Shown one piece after another: positions 35,418-42,976 of a DNA stretch of 64,000 nucleotides. Each line of letters starts with the position of its first letter. Position 1 is the first letter of the stretch. The stretch comes from Pseudaeromonas paramecii (lineage in GTDB: Bacteria > Pseudomonadota > Gammaproteobacteria > Enterobacterales > Aeromonadaceae), in the NCBI RefSeq assembly GCF_039540575.1, contig NZ_BAABFC010000001.1:310001-374000 (forward strand). Reading direction: 5' to 3'. The position numbers and the translations under genes are program-made. The notes below the pieces were generated by a model, which did not search any database, was not told where the DNA came from, and saw only the letters and a program-made list of their open reading frames with translations.

Positions 35418-36677
35418 ATGCCGACCCCAATTGCCCTGGTGGACGTCAATAACTTCTACGCCAGCTGTGAACGGCTATTCAGGCCCGACCTCAAGGGCCG
35501 GCCCATTGTCGTGCTCTCCAACAACGATGGCTGCGTGGTGGCCCGCAGTGCCGAGGCCAAGGCCATGGGCATCAAGATGGGCGTCCCCTACTTCAAGATC
35601 CGCGGTGAATACGAGGCCAAGGGGGGCATCTGGTTCAGCTCCAACTACGGCCTCTATGGCGACATGTCCCACCGGGTGATGACAGTGCTGGAGAGCATGT
35701 CCCCCCGGGTTGAGACCTATAGCATCGATGAAGCCTTCCTGGAACTGGGCGAGACCTGGGCCGGCAACCTGATCGAGTACGGTCTGGCCATTCGCGCCAA
35801 AGTCCTCCAGTGGACAGGGCTCACCGTGGGCGTCGGCATCGGCCCCACCCGCACCCTGGCTAAGCTCGCCAACTATGCCGCAAAGAAGTGGCCGCAGACC
35901 GGCGGCGTGGTAGACCTGAGGGACGAGACCCGCCGGGCCAAGCTCATGACCATCACCCCGGTGGATGAAGTGTGGGGCGTAGGTCGCCGGCTGGGCGCCC
36001 GGTTCAATCAGCAAGGCATCCAGACCGTGGCCGACCTGGTGAGCAGTGACACCAAGACCATGCGGGCCCGCTATGGCGTGGTGGTGGAGAGAACCATTCA
36101 AGAGCTGCGAGGCCACCCCTGTGCCGACCTCGCCATCGAGCCCGATGCCAAACAGCAGATCGTCTGCAGCCGCAGCTTCGGCGAGCGCGTCACCGACAGA
36201 ACCACCATGTATCAAGCCTTGGCCGACTACATGGCCCGGGCCGGCGAAAAGCTCAGGGCAGAACAGCGCTGCTGTCGCACGGTCAGCGTTTTTATCCGAA
36301 CCAGCCCCTTCAACGGCAACGAGCCCTACTACGGCGACCAGGCCACCACCAAGCTGGCGGTACCCACCAACGACACCCGCGTTCTGCTCCACCAGATCGC
36401 CCACCTGCTGGATATGATCTGGCGGGATGGCTACCGGTACCAGAAAGGCGGCGTCATGCTCGGCCAGTTCACCCCCATCGAGAACCAACAAGGTGATCTC
36501 TTCGATACCGGGTCGAATGATCGCCTGATGGAGGTGCTGGACAAGATCAACAACAGCGGCCTGGGGAAAGTCCGGTTTGCCAGCCAGGGGCTGGACCAGC
36601 ATGAGTGGTTGATGAAGCGCGAACGCCTAAGCCCCGGCTACACCACTCGATGGGAAGACCTGCCTGTCGCCAAGTAA
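35418..36677 (+). CDS. umuC: UmuC, catalytic subunit of DNA polymerase V
   Basis: 419 residues (E. coli 422). Y-family polymerase: LVDVNNFYASCERLF carries the first catalytic Asp, YSIDEAFLEL the Asp-Glu pair, then the little-finger region and a UmuC C-terminal part. It performs translesion synthesis. It is coupled to umuD and shares its LexA box. Confidence 0.94.
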   Translation: MPTPIALVDVNNFYASCERLFRPDLKGRPIVVLSNNDGCVVARSAEAKAMGIKMGVPYFKIRGEYEAKGGIWFSSNYGLYGDMSHRVMTVLESMSPRVETYSIDEAFLELGETWAGNLIEYGLAIRAKVLQWTGLTVGVGIGPTRTLAKLANYAAKKWPQTGGVVDLRDETRRAKLMTITPVDEVWGVGRRLGARFNQQGIQTVADLVSSDTKTMRARYGVVVERTIQELRGHPCADLAIEPDAKQQIVCSRSFGERVTDRTTMYQALADYMARAGEKLRAEQRCCRTVSVFIRTSPFNGNEPYYGDQATTKLAVPTNDTRVLLHQIAHLLDMIWRDGYRYQKGGVMLGQFTPIENQQGDLFDTGSNDRLMEVLDKINNSGLGKVRFASQGLDQHEWLMKRERLSPGYTTRWEDLPVAK

Positions 36678-36913
36678 GTCCGAGAGAACATGCTCAAAAG
36701 TAACTCTATAGCTTAGTCATGAGACGATGAGCAAATCAAACCGGCATACCAATAGAAAACGGTATCATTTTGCGATTTTTTTTAATTAATTCAGCCGTGT
36801 GAAGCAGGCCAAAATCTGACAATTCACGCAAAAATATAGGCTGAATGAGTCCAATTGACTGTGCTAGGTTGTTATTACATCAGCGGTGCAGAGCACCAAC
36901 ACAGGTAAATCAA

Positions 36914-36955
36914 ATGTTAAACAACAACCAGGTTTTGATCACTCAGGCGCTGTAA
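36914..36955 (+). CDS. Leader peptide MLNNNQVLITQAL
   Basis: A 13-codon ORF with an AGG element 8 bp upstream ends 63 bp before the ATG of the 120-residue membrane protein gene. Its 3' end forms the first strand of a hairpin (CAGGCGC, 36944-36950), the usual design of ribosome-stalling attenuators. Translation is inferred from this arrangement. The ORF lies in a 341-bp region (36678-37018) that otherwise holds no gene. Confidence 0.55.
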   Translation: MLNNNQVLITQAL

Positions 36956-37012
36956 GGGATGCCTTAATTCCTACAGGGCGCCTGTTACTAAAATCCCTAT
37001 AGGAACGAGGAG
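36944..37012 (+). promoter_or_regulatory. Candidate translational attenuator
   Basis: Three overlapping pairings are possible. CAGGCGC (36944-36950, in the leader ORF) pairs with GCGCCTG (36978-36984). AGGGAT (36955-36960) pairs with ATCCCT (36993-36998). TTCCTACAGGG (36968-36978) pairs with CCCTATAGGAA (36995-37005), 10 of 11 bp, next to the CGAGGAG ribosome site at 37006-37012. A ribosome on the leader ORF would block the first pairing and change the others, as in erm and cat translational attenuators. The inducer is unknown. Confidence 0.5.
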
Positions 37013-37018
37013 TCTTTT

Positions 37019-37381
37019 ATGACTGATTTTCGCCCCCCATGCATGCATGATGAGCAGCAAAACCCGTTGTCTCCTATCACCTCTGCAAGAAAAAAACTGA
37101 CTCGCCGCCCGAAGCCCAAACAGAAAGGTCGTGCGGATAACTCATCTTCCTCGACGCAAGCACCGCTTGCACCGCCGGGCAGCCGGTCGAAGAGAATGTT
37201 TTTACTTGAAATCTTGCAGATGATGTTGATGCGGCCGTGGAGATACTCGTTGGCCTTGTTGGTAACCACTGGTGGGATAGGGCTGATCACCTTCTTGTGG
37301 TTTGCATACATGCCCCCAGAAGGCTTCTCTCGTGTCCTGATGCTTATCAGTGCAGTTAAAAGTACTCTAGCCATCGGCTGA
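37019..37381 (+). CDS. Small membrane protein behind an attenuator
   Basis: 120 residues with a strong ribosome site (CGAGGAG). The N-terminal ~65 residues are hydrophilic, rich in Pro, Lys, Arg and Ser (KKLTRRPKPKQKGRA). About 70-115 contain two hydrophobic segments (MMLMRPWRYSLALLVTTGGI, then FLWFAYMPP). I do not recognise a family. The leader ORF and hairpins before it suggest regulated translation. The stop is 20 bp from the IS left end, so it escaped disruption. Confidence 0.7.
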   Translation: MTDFRPPCMHDEQQNPLSPITSARKKLTRRPKPKQKGRADNSSSSTQAPLAPPGSRSKRMFLLEILQMMLMRPWRYSLALLVTTGGIGLITFLWFAYMPPEGFSRVLMLISAVKSTLAIG

Positions 37382-37400
37382 CAATCAATATAATAGCTTT

Positions 37401-38868
37401 GCAAAGCCCCCATCCCGGGCAATGCTGTTCACTTAAGCGGAGCTGCCTTGCGATCCACCGGATAACGGGTCTTCGATATCTTCACCGCCCTAGGCCTTGA
37501 TGGCCTGGGGCGTTTTTCTATGAACATACTGCCAATGCAACCGCGCAACTCGTTTAGTCGTCGCTGGGTATGCGATGGCGACAGGGCGCCAGCCATGATG
37601 GCCAACTGATTGGCAATGAACTGGCAGGCAAATTTAAAGCTGACCTCATTGGGTGCTCGCAGATGGGCCACGGCCGCCTGACTGGCCTCTCGTCTGACCA
37701 AGTTGTATCCCAGCAGCAGCCCCCACAGTTCCTGATAAACCAAGTCCACCTTCTTGCTTCTAAGCGTCATGGCGTTGTGCTGCATCGCGCTTTTGATATC
37801 CCTGAACCCCAGTTCGATTTCCCAGCGTTCATGATACAGCGCAGACACCTGAGCCGCGCTGAAACGCGCCGCTGGTAGGGAGGTAAACACCGTTTTCTCC
37901 TTGCCGGCCACCTCATAGCTGACCGCTCGAACTTGCCACTGCTCCGGTAGCGCTGGATTTTTTTTGCGGGCCTGGGGCGAGACCGTCATCTGCAACAGAC
38001 GGTCGCCCTCGCCATAACGCTTGAGCTCCGTATACACCAATCCCTTGCGTTCCGGGATGAGCCAGTGTCGGTTGGCCGACTCATTCTGGATGTGGAGCAA
38101 CAGGTCAGCACTGAAAAAGCCCTTATCCAACAGGGTCACCGAATCATCCGGCAGGGAGTGGATAAATTCACTGGCCAGGGGAATTTCTCCCTTGCGATAG
38201 GGACTGATAGCCGCATTGGCAATCACATGGGAGCGGACATTCATCAAGGCGACTAACCGCAACATCGGATAAGGCGTCTGCCGGTCGGTTGATGTGTTGC
38301 CTGAGCCAAAAATGGGCCCGGAGTTCAGGTGTGTCTTGGGTTCTGAACAAGGCGCCGTCGACGGCAAACACCTGTAAGCCATGCCACAGGTCTTCGGGGT
38401 AACGCTCACGCCCCCAGACATCGGCGCACTGCTTGAACAGCCACGCTAACGGCTGCTTGCCAAGGCGTTGTCGGGCCTGGGACAGCGCACTATCAGCCAG
38501 TAACGCTTCGTTGGCCAACCCCTCGGCGCAGATGTTGAGCCGTCGCGCGACCTCGGAGATGGGCTCATTGCGGAAAAATGCCATCCCGACCACCAGCCAC
38601 AAGACCAGGTCGGCAGGCAAGCGACGTCGGCGGATGGTAGCCTTGGCAGACAGTGCCGCAGCGGCGTTAATCCATTCATCAGGAATATGCTCGGCAAAGA
38701 CCGCCAACCGAGCCATCGTGTTAGCCGATGCCGCCATGACATCGTTCAAGTCGTTCGCAATAGACATAAAAAATCCGGAACCAATAACGGGTTCCGGATT
38801 TTCCTACAGTGGGAGGATCGGTCAATGGATCCTTAACTGATCAGCATTGCCCATCCCGGGGGCTTTGC
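37401..38868 (-). mobile_element. IS4-family insertion sequence, decayed
   Basis: About 1468 bp. The ends are imperfect inverted repeats: both begin GCAAAGCCCCC, differ over the next six bases (ATCCCG/GGGATG), then share GGCAATGCTG. The transposase is frameshifted. A 7-bp sequence, GCTTTGC, occurs at both junctions (37397-37403 and 38862-38868), but because it is part of the palindrome-like end it cannot be called a clean target duplication. It lies between the attenuator-linked membrane protein and the methyltransferase, close to both stop codons. Confidence 0.85.
37429..38767 (-). pseudogene. IS4-family transposase, frameshifted
   Basis: The N-terminal part (from 38767, MSIANDLNDVMAAS) and the C-terminal part (to 37429) are in different frames. 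Reading frame switches at the run of five Ts on the minus strand (38308-38312), where CAT-TTT-TGG should read CAT-TTT-GGC to continue RAHFGSGNTST. DDE motifs are still visible: AVDGALFRT, LLDKGFFSAD, and YHERWEIELGFRDIKSA. A programmed -1 frameshift at T5 is possible but not typical of IS4 elements, so a disabled copy is more likely. Confidence 0.85.
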
Positions 38869-38873
38869 TTTAT

Positions 38874-39932
38874 CTACTGCCCCAACGCCTCCAGCATCTC
38901 CCCACACGTCTGCTCATACCTGGGCTGTTCCAGCTCCACGCCGATGAACTGGCGGCCGAGGGCGACCGCGGCTTTGCCGGTGGCGCCGGACCCCATGAAG
39001 AAGTCACCCACCACCTGCCCCTCCCGGCTGCTGCACTGGATGATGTGCCGCATCAGATCCTGGGGCTTCTCACACGGGTGCTTGCCCGGGTAGTAGGCCA
39101 CCGGGGCGAACTGCCACACATCCGTGTAGGGCACCTCGGCAGAGACAGCGAATGGCCGGCGCAGCTGCTCATACTCCTGCTTCAGCTCATCATATTGCCG
39201 GGCCAGGGCCTGGTACTGCTTGCCCAGGTCGGCATACTCCGACTGCAGGGCCTCATAGGGCCGCTCCAGCGCCGCGGCCTTGCCGGCAAACAGCCGCTGC
39301 AACGCCTCATACTGCTGGGCAGACGGCAACTGCCACTGGCTATAGCTGAACCAGTGAGAGCACATCTTGGTACCGGTGGCCGCATTGATCTCCGCCGCCG
39401 ACACCCCCAACGCCTCCTTGGCCTGGGCGAAGTACTCGATCAACGGGGCAAACACCCCCTTGCGCAACTCGGCACACTTGGCCGCATAGCCACTGCATCC
39501 CTTGGCCATCCCCTCCGCCCCATAGTGCTCGGCAAACAAAATCCGCTCCGTGGACGGGAAGAATGCCCGCAACTGGGCCTTGTTCTGCCGGCGCCAGGGC
39601 CCGTTCGGCTTGGCCCAGATGATATGGCTCAGCAGATTGAACCGCGCCTTCACCAGCTGCTCCGTCTCCGCAGCCAGCTTGTGGCCACAAAACAGATACA
39701 GGCTCCCCGCCGGCCGCAGCACCCGCCAGCAGCCCAGCAACACCTCATCCAACCAGGCCAGATACGCCTCCACCGACGGCCACTGGTTGTCCCACGCCTC
39801 CCCCTTCACCCGGAAATACGGCGGGTCCATCGCAATCAGATCCACACTGTTCTCGGCCATCCCGGCCAACACCTCCAACGCATCAGCGCAATACAGGGTC
39901 ACAGCCCCGCCCTGGAGCTCCTTCTTCACCAT
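38874..39932 (-). CDS. DNA adenine-type methyltransferase, M.EcoGII-like
   Basis: 352 residues of the beta-class layout: DLIAMDPPYF (motif IV), SHWFSYSQWQLP, then GDFFMGSGATGKAAVALGR (motif I) near the C-terminus. Residues ~210-270 form a coiled-coil insertion (YEALQSEYADLGKQYQALA). This arrangement resembles prophage methyltransferases of the M.EcoGII type, which methylate adenine with little sequence specificity; that specificity is an inference. The start overlaps the com-like gene by 50 bp, with GGAG 7 bp upstream of the ATG. Confidence 0.85.
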   Translation of the reverse strand: MVKKELQGGAVTLYCADALEVLAGMAENSVDLIAMDPPYFRVKGEAWDNQWPSVEAYLAWLDEVLLGCWRVLRPAGSLYLFCGHKLAAETEQLVKARFNLLSHIIWAKPNGPWRRQNKAQLRAFFPSTERILFAEHYGAEGMAKGCSGYAAKCAELRKGVFAPLIEYFAQAKEALGVSAAEINAATGTKMCSHWFSYSQWQLPSAQQYEALQRLFAGKAAALERPYEALQSEYADLGKQYQALARQYDELKQEYEQLRRPFAVSAEVPYTDVWQFAPVAYYPGKHPCEKPQDLMRHIIQCSSREGQVVGDFFMGSGATGKAAVALGRQFIGVELEQPRYEQTCGEMLEALGQ

Positions 39933-40074
39933 CGGCTTTCTCCGTCAGACACTCGATGGTGTTCCCGGTTTGAACTGTCTTGCACCGTGGGCACTTCACC
40001 TCAACCATCCCATTAAAACGGGCCAGCAACTTGCCACAGCGGCAACAACGAAAATCATGAAGTAATTCAGTCAT
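39883..40074 (-). CDS. Com-like zinc-finger translational regulator
   Basis: 63 residues from the ATG at 40074. MTELLHDFRCCRCGKLLARF and VEVKCPRCKTVQTG give a Cys4 zinc finger (C10/C13, C28/C31) as in phage Mu Com, which opens the mom start region for translation. Its 3' end overlaps the start of the methyltransferase by 50 bp, just as com overlaps mom in Mu. It therefore probably controls the methyltransferase post-transcriptionally. Confidence 0.85.
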   Translation of the reverse strand: MTELLHDFRCCRCGKLLARFNGMVEVKCPRCKTVQTGNTIECLTEKADGEEGAPGRGCDPVLR

Positions 40075-40217
40075 CAAGCTTTCTACCTGTGGTAGGCTCA
40101 AACCGCTCTCTGCAGAGTAGCGGTGGGCCTTGGATCGGCTCGTGACCTTACACATGGGCCGGTTGGCCGCCTTGGTGTTACAGCACCCTGGCGGTCGCCC
40201 ATCTTCACTGCATACAA

Positions 40218-40246
40218 AAAAGCCCCGGCAACATGCTGGGGCTTCG
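40218..40246 (-). terminator. Intrinsic terminator on the minus strand
   Basis: On the minus strand AAGCCCC-AGCATGTTG-CCGGGGCTT is followed by TTTTTTG; the plus strand has no T-run. It lies in the 315-bp gap between com and the DUF3465 gene, shielding com from leftward read-through. Confidence 0.75.
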
Positions 40247-40273
40247 TCTATTGGCCATCGGTAATACCGCAGC

Positions 40274-40289
40274 CTGTATATTTATACAG
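40274..40289. promoter_or_regulatory. LexA box upstream of the DUF3465 gene
   Basis: CTGTATATTTATACAG is a near-ideal LexA site. It lies 100 bp upstream of the plus-strand DUF3465 gene and on the other side of a terminator from com. The inner TATATT could serve as the -10 element, so LexA would block the promoter. SOS control of the DUF3465 gene is inferred. Confidence 0.8.
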
Positions 40290-40389
40290 TTGCCTTTCTG
40301 GATTTTCAAACAGTCACCCGTCATTCACAACAGAAGCCCATTCGGCTCCCGCCGTGTATCATGGCATCAGTCAAATCACCGGAGCCCAC

Positions 40390-40833
40390 ATGAAGAAGCT
40401 ACTGCTTATCGCCATCCTGGCCCTGGTGGCCTATTACGTCGGCCAGACGCACAAAAACCCCACCATAGCCCCAACCGCCACAGCAGAAGCCATCCAGGAT
40501 GGCTCCGCCCTGCTGCAAGCCGCCTACCAGAACCAGCAAAGCGATCTGCAGGTTCAAGGCGCCGGGCAGGTCAGCCGGATCCTGCCAGATGACAACAAAG
40601 GCAGCCGCCACCAGAAGTTCCTGCTCCGGCTCGCTACCGGGCAGACCATCTTGATCGCCCACAACATCGACCTGGCCCAACGCATCGGTGGCCTGCAAGA
40701 GGGTGACACAGTGGAGTTCTTCGGCGAGTACGAGTGGAACGACAAAGGCGGCGTCGTCCACTGGACGCACCATGACCCGGGCGGCCGGCACACCGACGGC
40801 TGGCTCAAGCACAACGGCACCCTCTACCAGTAA
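40390..40833 (+). CDS. DUF3465 exported protein
   Basis: 147 residues from the ATG at 40390 (a longer frame has no ribosome site). The N-terminus is an uncleaved or cleaved signal (KKLLLIAILALVAYYVGQ). The C-terminal part carries the DUF3465 pattern: GQTILIAHNIDLAQRI, GDTVEFFGEYEWNDKGG and VVHWTHHDPGGRHTDGWLKH. The OB-like domain has no known activity to me. It is preceded by a LexA box and followed by a bidirectional terminator. A periplasmic role is inferred. Confidence 0.82.
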   Translation: MKKLLLIAILALVAYYVGQTHKNPTIAPTATAEAIQDGSALLQAAYQNQQSDLQVQGAGQVSRILPDDNKGSRHQKFLLRLATGQTILIAHNIDLAQRIGGLQEGDTVEFFGEYEWNDKGGVVHWTHHDPGGRHTDGWLKHNGTLYQ

Positions 40834-40849
40834 GCTGCTTATAGGTATA

Positions 40850-40880
40850 AAAAAACCTCGCATGTAAGCGAGGTTTTTTG
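40850..40880. terminator. Intrinsic terminator, bidirectional
   Basis: AAAAAACCTCGC-ATGTAA-GCGAGGTTTTTT is a perfect stem of AT and GC pairs. It separates the convergent DUF3465 and DUF2335 genes. Confidence 0.9.
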
Positions 40881-40890
40881 AGGGAACGGC

Positions 40891-41487
40891 CTATTCATCG
40901 TCGGGGGGTGAATCGTTAGAACTTCCTTGGCTAGGTAGCACACGCCCAAGCACAAACACCGCAGCCAACCCCACCAAATCGATAGCCACCAGAGCCATCG
41001 CAATGCCTGTGTGATTGGTAGACGCCATCACTACCGCGAAAATCAGAACAAACAAGGCAATGGTAAAACCCAGGTATTGCCCACGGCGCTCTCTGGAAAC
41101 GGCGCCATCTACCATTGTCTTTCTCAACTCCAACTCTTGGGCACGCAGCTCCATCTCCCGGTTCTGCAAGCCGTGACGATGAGTTTGCTCACGCTCAGAC
41201 ATTTTCAAAATACGTTCCGCAGCCCCTGCATGGACCTGTTCATAAGCCGCAAACTCTGATGACTCAGGCAACGGACCACTTCGGCGCATCTGTGTAACCT
41301 GAGCAAATACAGCCTGAACTTTTGGACTGTTTGCCAGACGCTCAACCAGTTCAGGCCGCTCATCAATCATCTGCTGGACAATCAGCTCATCGTGATCGAG
41401 ATCAGCGGTATCGCCGTCAGGTTGCTGACCTAGAACCTGATCGGTAACGTCATCCTGCAACTTTTTGGCTGCGTCTTTCTCTGTCAT
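40891..41487 (-). CDS. DUF2335 membrane protein
   Basis: About 198 residues from ATG at 41487 (the frame extends to 41520). The middle has the DUF2335 signature YEQVHAGAAERILKMSEREQTHRHG, then two C-terminal membrane helices (FTIALFVLIFAVVMAS and MALVAIDLVGLAAVFVLG). Family members are prophage-associated inner-membrane proteins of unknown function. It overlaps the 101-residue gene upstream. Confidence 0.75.
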   Translation of the reverse strand: MTEKDAAKKLQDDVTDQVLGQQPDGDTADLDHDELIVQQMIDERPELVERLANSPKVQAVFAQVTQMRRSGPLPESSEFAAYEQVHAGAAERILKMSEREQTHRHGLQNREMELRAQELELRKTMVDGAVSRERRGQYLGFTIALFVLIFAVVMASTNHTGIAMALVAIDLVGLAAVFVLGRVLPSQGSSNDSPPDDE

Positions 41488-41755
41488 AAGACTCGAATGC
41501 CTTCTCCATATCTCTACCAATCGAGATCCAATCCGACCTCAACGATTCCTCATCATTCATCTTGTTGACGGTTAGCTCAACAGTCAATTTGTCAATGTAA
41601 ACAAGATGTGAAGGTATTTTTTTGCCAACAGGCCGAACACGACGCTCATACTCATGCAGATACGAGTCTCCATGCTCATCGCCAGCTGGGCACATATCTA
41701 ATAAAGAACCGGCGCCAATGACCAGATCCAGGCTAAGCCCTTTCCGTCTACTCAT
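41450..41755 (-). CDS. Hypothetical protein upstream of DUF2335
   Basis: 101 residues: SRRKGLSLDLVIGAGSLLDM, then LVYIDKLTVELTVNKMND and a basic C-terminal end. It overlaps the start of the DUF2335 gene by 38 bp, so the two are probably coexpressed. No family recognised. The stretch 41756-41922 on its other side holds nothing I can support. Confidence 0.6.
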   Translation of the reverse strand: MSRRKGLSLDLVIGAGSLLDMCPAGDEHGDSYLHEYERRVRPVGKKIPSHLVYIDKLTVELTVNKMNDEESLRSDWISIGRDMEKAFESYDRERRSQKVAG

Positions 41756-41922
41756 AAGCCCTCCGTAAGTGCATGAAGTACCATGCAGTAATCATGATAA
41801 GCAGTTCCTATCAATAAGGCGGCGATTGTACGCACTGCGTAAGTCATTTTCTACCATCGTTCACTCGCTAAGGATAGTAGCTAGATCATTCACATATTCA
41901 GCACAGCACCGACGTCACAACC

Positions 41923-41947
41923 AGGGCAGCCCATCACAGGCTGCCCT
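41923..41947. terminator. Hairpin after the BRO antirepressor gene
   Basis: AGGGCAGCC/GGCTGCCCT is a 9-bp stem 15 bp downstream of the BRO gene stop. The minus strand lacks a T-run, so its terminator function is uncertain. Confidence 0.4.
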
Positions 41948-41961
41948 TCTCTCACCCAGCC

Positions 41962-42852
41962 CTACATCCGGAACCGCAGGCCGCTCTCATTCACGTTCTT
42001 GGTGGCCGACTGCCACATGGCCAGGTGCGTGCTCAGCTTCTCGATATGATGCCGCAGGGCCATCACCTCCATCCGGCAGCTCTCCACGCAGTAACCCGCA
42101 GCACTCAGCTGCCCCAGCAAGGCCATGGTGGGCGACCGGCTATCCATGCCGTAGAGCATCTCTGCCGTGACCAGCAACGAGCTGGGGTCGTTGGTATGCC
42201 GTACCCCGCGCCCGACCTCCGGGCTCTCGGCTATCCAGCGCGCCACCGTGTAGTTGATATCCAGCAGACTCACTGACGGCACCACCTCCGGCCCCAGCAA
42301 CTCCCCTTCCAGCGGCACCCGGGCCGCCAGCGACAGCGCCTCGGCAAACTGCGCCGGCAAAAGCTCCTCATAGCTGGCTCCGAACGTCGACTGGATGGCA
42401 GACCAGCAGACCACCTCCCCCTTGGCCTGTTTGTCTTTGGGCAGCGCCTCGATCCTGGCCTTCACCAGCGCCTTAAGGGACTGCTGCTGATCAGCGGTCA
42501 ACTTGTTGGCCAGTTGGGGAGTACAGGGGGCCTGATACAGCCCAGTTCGCCGGATAGAGGGCAACACCTCGGCGGTGACCCACTTCTTGAAGCGTTTTGC
42601 CGCAGGCTTGCGACTACGCAGAATGGCGGAGTAAAGGCCGGACTCGTTGATAACAATCAACTCTCGCAGTTGCCCCTGATCTGCCAATTTGGCAGAGCAG
42701 GTTTCATCCTCGTCCAAGTGGCGAGTCATGGCACTGGCTTGGCTGTACTCCAAAGCGGAAGCGACATCGGCTGCAACAAACCAAGGTTGATCCTCGATCG
42801 TCAAAGCCCGAACAGGATGATTCTCAAAAGAGAATGGGATGACAGTAGACAT
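41962..42852 (-). CDS. BRO-N domain antirepressor under C4-type control
   Basis: 296 residues. The N-terminal ~110 residues form a BRO-N domain (IEDQPWFVAADVASALEYSQ, LIVINESGLYSAILRSRKPA, FKKWVTAEVLPSIRR). The C-terminal ~180 residues are helical and unassigned. The start at 42852 follows a CGGAG ribosome site. Upstream, the in-frame sequence to 43116 is the leader containing the C4-type RNA and resembles the ash-type frames seen in P4-like elements, so I do not count it as protein. It probably counteracts CI. Confidence 0.8.
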   Translation of the reverse strand: MSTVIPFSFENHPVRALTIEDQPWFVAADVASALEYSQASAMTRHLDEDETCSAKLADQGQLRELIVINESGLYSAILRSRKPAAKRFKKWVTAEVLPSIRRTGLYQAPCTPQLANKLTADQQQSLKALVKARIEALPKDKQAKGEVVCWSAIQSTFGASYEELLPAQFAEALSLAARVPLEGELLGPEVVPSVSLLDINYTVARWIAESPEVGRGVRHTNDPSSLLVTAEMLYGMDSRSPTMALLGQLSAAGYCVESCRMEVMALRHHIEKLSTHLAMWQSATKNVNESGLRFRM

Positions 42853-42898
42853 GTTTTGCTCCGTTTCGACGCGGTTGACCACCACCGGAATTGATGGT

Positions 42899-42976
42899 GG
42901 CCGGGAGGTTCGAAACCCGAGCAACGCGGGCGGAGTTATTCCCCTGACGGGTATTGTATTCCTCACCCTCCCGGCC
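42899..42976 (-). ncRNA. C4-type antisense RNA
   Basis: A 78-nt element closed by a perfect 10-bp repeat (GGCCGGGAGG/CCTCCCGGCC) lies in the leader of the BRO gene, like the ~77-nt C4 RNA of P1/P7 upstream of ant. Inside it CTCCG and TTTCGA flank a CCCG/CGGG hairpin. Joined, they equal CTCCGTTTCGA, the exact complement of TCGAAACGGAG at 42869-42859, which contains the BRO ribosome site. A copy of GTTTCGACGC also lies upstream at 43067-43076, as in the a1/a2 repeats of C4 operons. Confidence 0.8.
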
